Of a stretch of 64,000 nt of DNA, positions 9,823-20,060 are shown in pieces. Every line of letters begins with the position of its first letter. The first letter of the stretch is position 1. The notes beneath the pieces are model-generated. The model saw nothing but the letters and a program-made list of their open reading frames with translations. It searched no databases and was not told the DNA's origin. The position numbers and the translations under genes were made by a program. Source of the DNA: Massospora cicadina (taxonomy: Eukaryota > Entomophthoromycota > Entomophthoromycetes > Entomophthorales > Entomophthoraceae); NCBI GenBank assembly GCA_022478985.1, contig JAKSZP010009257.1, forward strand, positions 179,264 to 243,263, read 5' to 3'.

Positions 9823-10836
9823 TCAGACTGTCTGGGAGCTCATAATCAGTGTTGTGTCAGTTGGCAGGCTGAAGTTTGGGTTGCTGACCCTCATCACTGA
9901 GGTTTTTGCCAAATTTATTTTTGCATTTGATGCAAGCTGGTAAAGGTTTAATAGATCCTCAGTGCCCTGGAGGTCAGTTGAGGAGCTTATTCCTACAACT
10001 GTATCATCCACAAATGCTAGCATCTTCAGTGGCATTTGGTTAGGGTGGACTAAACCCCAAAGCTTTGTGTCTGCTGCTGCCAGTAGAATGTTAGCTGCAA
10101 AGTTGAAGAGTATCAGTGACATGGGGTCTCCTTGGTGGAGACCTTGCCCAACAGAGATTTTGTTGGTTGTGCCATCTGTGACCATAACCTTCATTACCAG
10201 ACCTGAGTATAGCATCATTATCCATGCCCAAAATGTGTCAGGGATACTGACTGCCTTCAGTGCCTCATGTAGGAATGACCACGCTACTTGGTCATATGCC
10301 TTTTCCATGTTGAGGAACATAAGGTATCCTTGTTTGATGCCCCTCATATCCTGGAGTATGCTCTGGACTGAACCTATGCTGTCCCATATACTACAGCCTT
10401 TAATGAAACTGTGTTGGGCCCTATGGAGCGTGCGTGGTGCTGTTGCCATCAGCCAATTAGATAGTATGCATGTGAGCAGTTTATAATTGGCATTTGATAG
10501 TGCAATTGGGTGCCAGTTCTGAAGTTGGCATTTGAGGCCTTTTTTGTACAGAAGTACAATTTGGGTCTCATGTCCTCCCAGAACTTGTTTGCCATGGGTC
10601 AAACAGTGGTTAAAGAGGGCTTTGAGCTCTGGCATGATGCGGTCTCAGAATATGCTGTATATTTCTGCACACATATTGTTGGGGCCTGGTGCTTTCATTC
10701 TTGGTGACTCCTTTAGTGCCCTCTTAACTTCATCAATAGAGATTTTGGCAGATAGCTTGGTGACGTCTTCCAGCGTACAGCCACCCAGTGCCAGCTTGGC
10801 CAGGTCAATAAGGGTTTTTGTCACCAATTTGCTCAT
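9823..10836 (-). pseudogene. LINE-A ORF2 reverse transcriptase
   Basis: 10635-9823 encodes 270 residues of the RT core; 10836-10645 supplies the preceding PGPNN segment in another frame. Visible motifs: NWHPIALSN, motif A FLNMEKAYDQ, GLHQGDPMS, and motif C AFVDD at residues 208-211, followed by TVV. Motif A normally reads LDxxKAxD; here the first, metal-binding aspartate position is asparagine (residue 109), so the enzyme would be inactive even without the frameshifts. The domain would copy the element's RNA at the nicked target. It is followed by a thumb and zinc motif and preceded by the endonuclease, as in APE-type LINEs. Confidence 0.9.
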
Positions 10837-10869
10837 TTCTTGCTGTCAGAAGAGATTGCCATAAAAAAG

Positions 10870-12120
10870 CTCAACTTCATGCTTGATCATTTCAGGGTCT
10901 GTTGATACTTCCCCATCCGCTGTCTCCACTTCCCATACCCTAGCCTTAGTTCAGATTTCCTTGAGGTGTTTAAGGCCCTCTTTGGTCATCATCCCCACTA
11001 AGCTCTGATATCAGTAAGTTGCATTGGTCCATCTCTCTGAGTCTTGTTTCATCATTATAGCCCAATATTTTTTGTGTGTTGTTCAGTACTCGCTCCACCA
11101 GTCCTTGCTGTCCTGGCGGGTGAGCCTCAGGCTTTCTAATTTAGACTTCAGTTGCTTCATGGTGGCTGTTCACTTGTAGGAGGTCACTTTTTCAAACTTC
11201 ATACTATCATGTTTCATCTTCATTTTGATCTGGGTCCATCTTTCTAGTGGGTCTAGCTCCAGGCGGTTGTCCAGATGCGCTATTAGCTGATCCAGTCCTG
11301 CATCTACCATTTGGCGCCAATCCCCATTCCTCAATGTGGCTGGTGCCAATTGCCACTCATGGTTCCTCAGAGGTTCATCAAGGTCAATCTCCACCCAGAT
11401 GACCATGTGGTCACTTTCAGCATTTATGCTAACCTTGCTGTTGGATGTCATCAGCCTGAGGTCTGATGATATGAGGATGTAGTCTAACTGTGATCCTGAC
11501 AGTGGGGATCCAGCGGCATCATATGTCCACCATGTTAGATTGGCTGGGTCATCATCCTCTTCATCAATCATTAGGCACATCCCCAATTTAACTAGGTAAT
11601 TGAGCATCTTGTCAGCTTTACTGTTGGGGCGTTCTCTCATTGGTATGTATCCTGACTCACATTTGTCCAGCAGTTCAGGTCGCCTGCTATTATGGTCATC
11701 ACTTTGGATGGCACTTCCACTAAGAAATCCCAAAAAATATGGTTTTTGTGGAGCTTTGGTGGGGTGTAGACTGCTACCACCCATATGCTCCTGCCAGTTT
11801 CTCTGTTTGTAGCTGTTGCTATCAAGATCCTACTGGCGTGAGTTTCTTCCACAAATTCCAGGTCTATTTTCTTGTCCATTGTGACTATTGCCACGTGGTC
11901 CATCCATAGGGCTTGGTAGCCTATCTGGTGGGACCATGGATGGTTTTTTTGTCATGCAGTTTGAGCTCAGCACCATTTCTTTTTGGTTACCAGCTTGTGT
12001 TTCTGAAATAAAAATTAGGTCAATATTATTATTAGTTTTTAAGTGGTGCATTTTCCTCCTCCTCATTTGTATGCTCACCATCCCCCAAGCATTTGTAGTC
12101 ACTATCCTCATTTCCAGCTG
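10870..12120 (-). pseudogene. LINE-A ORF2 APE-type endonuclease
   Basis: The N-terminus is at 12111 with MRIVTTNAWG, then FISETQ (catalytic Glu) in the segment to 11830. 11903-11637 holds VVAVYTPP and IIAGDLNCW (Asp/Asn motif). 11784-11170 holds SQLDYILIS and ESDHMVIWVEI, the Ser-Asp-His end motif. All the usual endonuclease/exonuclease/phosphatase signatures are present in order, though split over three frames. The enzyme nicks target DNA to prime reverse transcription. The linker to the RT at 11170-10840 is more decayed. The protein is an orthodox member of its family apart from the breaks. Confidence 0.9.
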
Positions 12121-12445
12121 CCCAACCCATGGGTATGAGGTTTAGCATTGTCTGGGTTGTGAATTGAGTCATGTACAGAGGTCAGGTTGGTCATTGGTGG
12201 TGGTGTCAATGGTTGGTGGGGTGCAATATTTGGTTTTTGGGGTCAGTTGGTTGGGACTGGGATTATGTTCCTGGGCATCCTGTGCACTGGGAATTTGGTC
12301 ACCATCCCCATCTCCCTGTCAATGGTTAATGGGGATGGTTTTATGATTGGGTCTGGGTGCCCCTTGTTTTCTTTGGGTGGACTGGCAGATTTGCCCTCAT
12401 CCATCAGCTGGATTTGCACCCCTTCATTTGATTTATTGGCAGAAC

Positions 12446-13722
12446 TCATTTTTTAGTCAGCAATTGCCCAGCCAATTTTGTCAATCTTGACTTTCCTGCA
12501 AATTTTTCTCCAGTCACCTCAGGCTCATTTGCCAATGACTTCCAATTCATTTTTTTATTCCCTTTCATCTTGTCAGGCTTCAATTTTGACTTGTTGGAAT
12601 CCTGTGGCCACCCATGCTTGGAAGACTTCTTTGGGTTTGCCTTCTGCCATCTCTCCTCCTCCCAGACCATCCATTCCACTTGGGTTGGACGTTTCTCTGC
12701 TGGTCCTGGGCTGGTTCCCTCATCCATTGCATAAGATTTGGGGTTCAGATTTATAAATGGTTTGTCATCTGCTTTGGGTCATTTTGCCATTTCCTGTTCC
12801 CATGCCTCTCTGTGTGCCAGGTCTAATTCTTGTCATTGGCATTTCATATCTGCTACCTCCATTAAGTTTTTGTGGATCCATTCTCTGGCTTTTGGGTGGA
12901 GGAAGGTCTTGGTGCCCACTTTGGTAATTCCCCTGATGGGGTCATATTTGTACTCCTGAGTAGTTTTACCTTTATGATGGTGGCATTGAACCATAGTGTG
13001 GCTGGTCTGATAGCAGAACTGGCACACTTGTTTGGCATCCTCCTGTTTGACATACACTACCCTATCAAGGCCTGGGCAGGTGGATGAATCTGGGTAGAGC
13101 AATCTTATTCAGTTTCATCCAGGGGGCCAGTTTGTACAGCGCTTCCACTGTCTGAGGGTGGAGGCACTTCATGATGTAATCTCCACCAGCTTGGCAGAAT
13201 TTGCATGTACTTCCCCATAGTATGACAACCTGGTCCAGATTGCTTCATGCACCCACTCCCATTTGCAGTCAGTGGGGAGGTTCTGGAAGGTAACCCACCT
13301 TGCCGTTTGGTTGGCATATCTGGTCAGCTCCATTTGCAGATAAATCCCCTTGTACTTGATGCCAATTTTGAGGAGCTTCTTGCAGTCCAACTCACCTGGG
13401 ATCACTATATCTATATAGCCCCATTTGGGGACCCAGTGATGATCAAAGTCCCCTCCAGCTAGGACTTCATCTAGTTCCTGGTAAATTGACAGAATTAAAT
13501 TGGACCATTCTTCCTCCTCCACTAGTTGTAGGTGGATTTGGATAGCATCTTTAAGGTATGATTTTGGTGCCTGGCAATCTGTAAAGCCCCCACTGATCAA
13601 TTGATGGATGTATTTGATGTGGCTCCCTGCTCCATTCCAGGTGTTGTCCTCAGTATGCGCCACCGCTGCGCTGTACAATTTTGATTTTGCGCTTGGTTTG
13701 GGTACATTGGTGGGGGTCTTTC
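12446..13722 (-). pseudogene. LINE-A ORF1 C-terminal half: RNA-binding region and CCHC knuckle
   Basis: The longest open stretch, 13825-13169, continues out of the repeat array and includes WVTFQNLPTDCKWEWVHEAI, an RRM-like or gag-like segment of the type seen in plant and fungal LINE ORF1 proteins. 13102-12833 then carries CQFCYQTSHTMVQC, a CX2CX4HX4C zinc knuckle, followed by a lysine-rich stretch. 12727-12446 is a basic and acidic tail (KPDKMKGNKKMN). Such ORF1 proteins coat the element RNA. The segments lie in different frames. The start of ORF2 follows at 12111. Confidence 0.75.
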
Positions 13723-15212
13723 CTTTCAGAATCCAACTTACTGATTCATTGAGGCTGAAACCCCAGCTGAGGAATGCTTTGAGTTGGTGACTGTTGATAC
13801 CATGGCAGTTGATACTTTTAGCCATTTGTGCTCCAATCTCCAGGCTCTGCCACTCTAGGGCATCCGCTGGTGAGAACCCCAGTCAGTACCATTTGAGAGT
13901 GGATTCTGGGCTGCACGTTGGGTGGAGGTATTGTTGGAGGACCTCCAGCGTAATTGAGCTATGCTGACACCAGTCCCTTACAGTAATGCTGTTCCAGCCC
14001 CCATCTGTGAATACCCATGCCATGTCTGCTGGAACCCCCACTTCACACCATTGAAATGCTTCTGAGGGGGTGAAGCCTTTGGTGGCATATGGGGCAGCTA
14101 TCATCAGTTCTGGGAAGGATTGCTTCCAATCCCAGATAGTTTTGATGCAGATCCCCACTTTGAGCCATTCTTGTGCCCAAGTCTGGGGTCATGACCCCTT
14201 TCATCGCTGTTGCTGCCTGTGGTGAGATCTCATGCTCCATCCACAGTTGGGCTGATTGGGGGGTGAACCCCCTGCCACATCCCAGTCTGCAGCCTCAGTG
14301 AGTGTTGAGGCATCACACCAGATTTTCCACTTTGCAATTGGGAATGGGCAGCCTCTGAGGGTTTGTGAATCAGCTTGGTCACCCCCAGTTCTGCCCATTC
14401 ACACACTAGGTCCATACTGGCCCCCGCTCAGAACCAGTATTTCATCTCCATTGGTGTGAATCTGTTGGCAGACCAGTTGATGGCCTCTTCCAGTGACCAA
14501 TCCTGAAAGGGTCCCCATTCCACTGCCTTTTCCTTTGTCCAGCCCGCTTTCATCAGGTCTGATGTGGTGGCAGGTGGAATATGGGTATATGACCAGTGTA
14601 AGGCCTCAGTTGCCTTGAACCCAGCCTGCAATCCATGGTAGTGCTTCCTCTGGGGAGAAGGTAGTGTTGTACCATTCCAGCGCCATGTCCACTGGAATGG
14701 AGTGTCTGGCCCATTTGAGGGCCATAGATGCATTTGGGAAATGTCTAGCATATTCAGCTAAATTTGTTGGGTTGAGGCCTGAGCTCCTGACAGCTTGGGC
14801 ATAATGTGCCATAATGCCCACCTTGTTGTATTCCATCACATTTAATAGGTCAATGCCAGCCTCCATCCAGGCTTTTGCATCCACCAGTTTTAAATCTTTG
14901 TGGATGGTGGCCTCTATCACCTTGTAGTCCATGGGGATTTTCATCCACTCCAGGGCATCTTCAGTTCAAACTCAGGATGCCTTGAATTGTACCACCATAT
15001 TGATTGAGATTTGGGTGTTGAGCCAGCATTTGGCCACTCAGTGCAGAAAATTTATGGTCATGCCATATAGCTGCTATGGCTGGCTTGATTCCTTTAGAGA
15101 CCCACTGAGTCACCATAGAGTATGGAAACTGGAGGGCCTCCCATTGTTTGACCTCATGGGTGGACACACCTTGACATGCTAACATGTCCAACTGGATTGG
15201 TGTAAATTTAAC
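13723..15212 (-). pseudogene. LINE-A ORF1 array of 13-residue G-[FIVW]-[ST]-P-x-x-A-x-x-W repeats
   Basis: Read on the minus strand in up to three frames, the region gives a nearly unbroken register of 13-residue units: GVSTHEVKQWEAL, QFPYSMVTQWVSK, GIKPAIAAIWHDH; later GLNPTNLAEYARH, SIPVDMALEWYNT, TFSPEEALPWIAG; GFTPSEAFQWCEV, GWNSITVRDWCQH; ending GFSPADALEWQSL, GINSHQLKAFLSW, GFSLNESVSWILK. About 38 units of 39 bp fit the length. Each unit looks like a glycine turn, an N-cap (S/T-P) and a short helix with Ala and Trp facing one side, suggesting a helical solenoid. The DNA units are too diverged to look like a satellite. Frame changes near 14990, 14640, 14350, 14260 and 14130 and stops (for example after units at 14430 and 13885) show decay. 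I cannot name a family. Confidence 0.8.
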
Positions 15213-16150
15213 TGGGGCCCTGGCCATTGACTTGACTGCTGTCAGGGTTTTCACCCCTTCCAGTAATACTTTAAGTTTTTTTGCTGATCCCTCTCAGGTG
15301 TCCAATCCCTCAGATTTGGTCCCCAATATAGAGTCACCCCCACTTTGGTTGGTCCTCAATGGATCAGCTTGGTTTGGTGATTGGATATTTGGGATCAGCC
15401 ATTGATACATTGTTGAGCTATGGCCCCCTGTCAGAATGCCTTCATTGGGGATTGCACCTCAATTGCATATTGGGCATTCCACCCAATGAGTTACTCATGC
15501 TACCAAATCAATTTTGGTTGGGGACCATTTGCCCCCCCAACTGGGCTGTTTCAGGATTGGCATCTGACTTGTTCTTCACCCAAATACCCTGAGCTGATTT
15601 GGTAAGTTTCTCCATGTCAGAAGAAAGCTTTTTATTGCTTGACTCCATTGGTTTGAATTGCCAATTTTTGTTATTCAAATCTGAGTCAGTTTCAGATCCT
15701 ACCAATACCTCATCCAGGTTTTTTGCTTTATTGGCAAGAATTTTCTCACCCTGTGAGGCCCCAGTCCCCCTGCTGATTGAGGTTCACTGGGGAATATTCC
15801 TGACTCTGCTGTTCTCAGCATCAGGCCTCACTCCCAGAAGGTTGTGCTTGTCATCTGGGTGTCAGTGGGCATCAATCCTAGGGAGTTGACCCCATCATTT
15901 GTGCTATTTGTTAGGGCTCCATGACCCATTGACATGTTCATTTCATTTTGTTGTCATTTGTGTCACCAGTTCATTACTTGGTGCATACATGGTGGAATGC
16001 CCAGCCCCATTTCTAGTCATGTCAGGGCTTGGGCCAGTGGGAAGGTCAGCAGATGGTTCATCCATCTCAGCGACCTTGGTATTATTCTTAATAAAACTCA
16101 CTATTGGTGTGGGCAAGTCATCCATTTCTATGTGCTGCGCACAGATGGGT
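15213..16150 (-). pseudogene. LINE-A ORF1 N-terminal region
   Basis: Open stretches at 16125-15943 (rich in D, P, T and N, low complexity) and 15705-15508 (KKLSSDMEKLTKSAQ, charged) alternate with stops. A run GVKTLTAVKSMAR just before the repeat array may be the first degenerate unit. No conserved domain is recognised. The likely ORF1 start is near 16125, because a 165-bp leader would then separate it from the 5' end of the element at 16290, but the true start is uncertain. Confidence 0.45.
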
Positions 16151-16308
16151 GGCTAGACTTCCCTACGCTTGGTTGGTTGGCCTTTGTTCACTGCTCTATA
16201 AAATTGCAGTGCATTATGGCAGTTGATTGCTCTCTCAATTCTTGTTCAATTCACTTTTTGTTATAAAAGTGATATTTGTGAGAGAGAAGATGAGCTGATT
16301 ATGCTAGA

Positions 16309-16675
16309 GGAGGTATTTTTAAAATCAATTGGACTTTAGATTCAAAGTCTTGATTTAAATTAACTTACTAATTAGCCAAATGACCACTAACCACTTAACA
16401 AAACCATATAAAATATCAAATCAAACAAATTTAAACTGCTCAGCTGTAACAATATAGCAAATACCATCAAAGTATATATAGGATTTTCACTTGTTACATA
16501 TAAAACTTTTTATTTTACTATTAAAATAATATTTTTTAAAATTCATAAACCTTCTCAGGCATGCACACAACAACTCACCAAAGTTTCATCACAATTGGAT
16601 GAATGGTATAGGAATGCATTCGGGACATACATACACACAGACATTCATTTTTATATATAAGATAGATTTCATACT
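16309..16675 (+). repeat. repeat R copy 2, right half (after LINE-A)
   Basis: Continues the R copy interrupted by LINE-A: GGAGGTATTTTTAAAATC, minisatellite-like CCACTAACCACTTAACAAAACC, then TTGTTACATATAAAACTTTTTATTTTA, and the end ACACACAGACATTCATTTTTATATATAAGATAG. The 18790-19110 block is its inverted relative on the other side of RAD23. Confidence 0.65.
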
Positions 16676-17153
16676 TTTTAGCGCCTTTTTTGAAGGTGGT
16701 TTTCCCGATTTACTTTCTAATAATAGATTCGATGTCAAGGTTAAAATAAATTTTGCTTTAGTAACTGTTCGATCATGAATATTTTGGCATCAAGTCAGCA
16801 AGGCTGGCGGAAACGACGAATTGAACTGCACACGGGGGAAAATTGGCGCGCTTGTTATAAACAATTGGGATATCAAGGCATTCTTTTATAATCTTAGGCA
16901 TTGAAAGTTGAAGTGTAATGAAATGATAAGCATAAGAGCCGCCAATTGCTTTTTATAGCACCTTAGCGATAATTTTTTGTTTTAATATTTATCTTGTACA
17001 TTAAACGGTTCGTATTGACTCATTTTTTTGTCTTGATTAAGATCTGTTTTTCGCTTCAAGTATAGCTTTATTCCTCGTATCGTTTTCTATTTTTGGGAAC
17101 TTCACTACTTTTCTTTAGTATCATCTTTTTTAAATTTATAATTTTTTAGATTC
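16676..17153 (+). promoter_or_regulatory. upstream region of the RAD23 gene
   Basis: Unique-looking sequence between repeat R and the RAD23 start, less AT-biased around 16790-16860. It contains a pyrimidine-rich stretch just before the start (17095-17135), common in fungal promoters. No TATA box or known operator is claimed. A 5' UTR intron cannot be excluded. Confidence 0.35.
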
Positions 17154-18500
17154 ATGCAGGTCCGGGTAAAAGATTTAGGAAATAAAGAGTTTAAGGTTAC
17201 TATCGAACCTAGTGCTACTGTCCTGGAACTTAAGCAAATCATTGGAAAAAAGCTTAATGCTTCAGCAGATGATCAAAAACTCATTTATTCGGGTACTTTG
17301 AAAACATATTTGTTTTTCAAAACTTTATTTTAACAAAAAACAGGCAAAATTCTTTCCAACGACACTACTGTAGAGCAAGCTGGGATTACAGAATCTGGGT
17401 TTGTGGTTTGCATGCTATCTAAGGTATTCACTTTCTGGCTTTGTTGCTTCGTTTTTAGAAGCTAATTTTGTTCAAAAGCCAAAAGCTTCTACAACTACTG
17501 CACCGCGTACACCTGTTCAAAGTGCTCCTGAGCCAGTAAAGGATACCCCTTCAGTTCCTATTTCTCAAGGCCAACCAAAGTCTGTCGAATCAAGTGCACC
17601 TGTCGATCTTAGTGATCCTTCAGCATTAGGTAACTTAGTTTCTATCATAGTTTTCATCTCATTCAGTTACTGGGAGCGAGTATGAGTCAGCGATCAATAA
17701 TTTTCTTGAGATGGGTTTTGAAAAAGAGCAATTGTACAGGCTATGCATGCTGCTTTCAATAACCCAGTTCGGGCGACAGAATACCTTCTCAATGTAATTT
17801 TGGCACGTTTCAATTCTAATATATGTTAGGGTATACCTGATGAGCTAGTTGCCGAAGCAGTCGCACCCTCTTCTGCTCCAGTTGAATCAACAAGATCACC
17901 TACTACTACACCTGCTGCTTCGGAAATAAGTAGTCTCTTTTTTACCTTATATCTGATTGTATTTTAGGCGGAAATTTATTTCAGGCAGCTGCCCAGCAAG
18001 CAGCAGCTCGCCATCAGACTGGAGATATTGATTTCTCAGCTCTTCGCCAGTCCCCCCAGTTTCAGATGATCTTGCCAGGCTATTCAGGAAAATGCCTTAC
18101 TCCTACCTTCGATTTTGAGCTCTCTCGGGGCAGCAAATCCACAACTCCTTCAGGTACCATTTAGTATTTCCTCGGCTAACAGCATTAGCAAATCAGTGCT
18201 AATCCTGACGCTTTTTTGCAGCTTCTGAATGAGTCTGAAGATGAAAGTGCTGGTGCTACTTTAGGATCTGAAGATGGTGGGGAAGGGATTCTTCCAGCTG
18301 GACAACAGTACATTCAAGTCACTCAAGAAGAGAACGAAGCTATTACTCGGGTAGAGATTTGAGCTTTTACTTAAGCTTATACTTTTTAGCTTGAAGCATT
18401 GGGCTTTCCACGGGAGTTGGTGATCCAAGCTTACTTTGCTTGTGACAAAAATGAGCAGCTAGCTGCCAACTATTTGTTTGAACATGGGAATGAGGATTGA
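17154..18500 (+). CDS. rad23: RAD23-type ubiquitin receptor / XPC partner, eight exons, two indels
   Basis: Shuttles ubiquitylated proteins to the proteasome and stabilises the XPC/Rad4 damage sensor in nucleotide excision repair. Exons: 17154-17292, 17344-17423, 17479-17629, 17667-17793, 17830-17929, 17968-18153, 18222-18350, 18390-18500; introns 36-68 bp with GT..AG ends. Domains of the ~340-residue product: N-terminal ubiquitin-like (KLIYSGKIL, residues ~1-75), UBA1 ([10 protein letters not shown], ~126-166), XPC-binding region (~213-262, [10 protein letters not shown] onward), UBA2 ([20 protein letters not shown], ~300-338) and the end EHGNED. Two single-base changes break the frame: one base short near 17731 (inside UBA1) and one extra near 18072 (start of the XPC-binding region). 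The frame between them hits a stop. Either an assembly error or a decaying copy; all splice sites are intact. Confidence 0.9.
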
Positions 18501-18789
18501 TTTATCTTTATTTCTGGTATATTTTAGAGACCCTTGCATCATATGCCTGCGCTAATTATATTTGGATTCCTATATCCTCCCAAAGAGTTCCTTAGATTTT
18601 AAAATCCGCACTGGCTCCACTTTTCGTAATTCTTGATGAATTTTCAGCTTATTTTTGTGACTAAATTATCAAGAGATTTATTTCTTGATTGCTGCAGCTT
18701 TCGATTATAGTAAATTAGTTTTACGGCGGGTTTCAAATTGGAGGACAAGCTATAGAAGGTTAGTGTTTGGAAGATTGATTATATTATCT
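18501..18789 (+). other. RAD23 3' flank
   Basis: AT-rich sequence after the RAD23 stop, no other gene. It probably includes the 3' UTR; no confident polyadenylation signal is assigned. Confidence 0.4.
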
Positions 18790-19260
18790 AATCAATAAAA
18801 TAAAAGTTTGTATGTTTGTGTTCTAAGCGTTCCTATACTATCCATCCAATTATGATAAAACTTTTATGAGTTGTGCGCATGCCGCAAAGGTTTATAAATT
18901 TTAAAAATACTTATTTTTATGGCAAAATAAAAAGTTATAAATGTAATAAGTGAAAATCCTATAATTTTTTGATGGTATTCAGTATATTTTAATGGCTGAG
19001 CAGCTTGATATTCAGTTGATTCAATAGTTTCAATTGTTTTGCCAAGCGGTTGGTACTTTCAGGTTGATAAATAATCTTGATAGTTTTAGTAAGCGTTTAG
19101 TGATTGGTTGATTCTATAAGTTAATTGGTTTTAGTAAGTGGTTGTGTTGTTGGTTTTTGGTTGTTTCAATAGGTTAAGTTTGGTTTTACTAAGCAGTTGA
19201 TGATTGGTTGATTTGGTATATTTGATGGGTATAAGTAAGCGGTTTAGTGGTTTATCCACT
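18790..19260 (-). repeat. repeat R copy 3 and inverted minisatellite
   Basis: Inverse of 16380-16675: TTTATAAATTTTAAAAATAC, AAAAAGTTATAAATGTAATAAGTGAAAATCC and GGCTGAGCAG. Then 19020-19260 has minisatellite units in reverse (GTTTTGCCAAGCGGTTGGT, GTTTTAGTAAGCG). With copy 2 it places RAD23 between inverted repeats. Confidence 0.65.
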
Positions 19261-19296
19261 TGATAAAACACATTCACTGATGTACTGACTGACAAC

Positions 19297-19560
19297 TGAA
19301 ACCAGTCGAGTCTGATAGGTTCAATCTATTTGGGCAAGTGGGTGAGAATTGGTGAATAGTATAGAACCTGAAACTATTAAGTCTGATAGGTTCAATCTAA
19401 TTGGGTGAGTGGGTGAGAATTGTCAAATATTAGCTAATAATTCACCAAACTGCTCATCTGAAACTAATCAAATCTGATAAGTTTAATCTATTTGGGTGAG
19501 TGGGTGAGAATTGAATATTATCAAATAATTCACCAAATTGCTCACCTGAACCTAAACAAA
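19297..19560 (+). repeat. short tandem array, three units
   Basis: The core GTCTGATAGGTTCAATCTA then TTGGGTGAGTGGGTGAGAATTG appears three times (about 19309, 19380 and 19466), with spacing of roughly 71 and 86 bp. Not coding. Confidence 0.7.
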
Positions 19561-19689
19561 AATCAATGTTAGTGTTTTAAGTAGATTATTATGGATTATT
19601 AAGTAAATTTAGAATAAACATCTCATAGCCATGAGAATAACAACAAAGCTGTTAGTCCAAGTGGCTCAAGTATAGTGTTAACATAGCCT

Positions 19690-20060
19690 TCAAGCTATAT
19701 TGCAGTGTGAGCTTATATATAAACCTGAGCAATGCTGGGTAACTGCTATCTTCATATCTGCACAGACAATTGAACAACAAAAAATATTGTATAACCACAA
19801 GCATTGTGAAAAAATACTAGAAACATATGCTTTCTCTTTTCTTTCTATTTCATCTAACAGGCTGAGCCACAGCAACGCGTGGCTGGGTACAGCTAGTAAT
19901 TTATATAAATAGAATTATAGGGGAGTCTAGGTTGTTCGCGGTAATTTTGGAAACTACTGAACCAAGTTTAATGAAATTTTGTACACTCGTAGTAGGTGCC
20001 CAGCGGAAGGTTTTCTACTTTATTTAATAACAATAGGGTAAGACAATAAAGTTAAAGTAA
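19690..20060 (-). repeat. interspersed repeat with CTGTACCCAGCCACGCG motif
   Basis: 19860-19905 reads, on the minus strand, CTAGCTGTACCCAGCCACGC followed by GTTGCTGTGGCTCAG, a motif I recall from interspersed repeats in many animals. 19940-20010 (GGAAACTACTGAACC, ATGAAATTTTGTACAC) is of the same style. The class is not assigned. Two overlapping short open stretches here are on opposite strands and not genes. Confidence 0.4.

Larger units (their letters stand above)
8261..16290 (-). mobile_element. LINE-A: ~8.0-kb non-LTR retrotransposon with 18-bp TSD
   Basis: An identical 18-bp TSD, TGAGCTGATTATGCTAGA, flanks the block at 8243-8260 and 16291-16308; removing the block rejoins repeat R. The 3' end carries an A-tail (ten T on the plus strand, 8261-8270). 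Order on the minus strand: 5' leader rich in CT, ORF1 (13-residue repeat array, RNA-binding-like region, CCHC knuckle), then ORF2 (APE-type endonuclease, reverse transcriptase, C-terminal zinc motif). This fits the L1/Tad-type architecture, but the clade cannot be settled by eye. Both reading frames are broken by stops and frameshifts. CpG is visibly scarce compared with LINE-B. Confidence 0.92.

Noticed and set aside
9962..10486. 174-residue plus-strand open frame
   Set aside because: Antisense shadow of the LINE-A reverse transcriptase.
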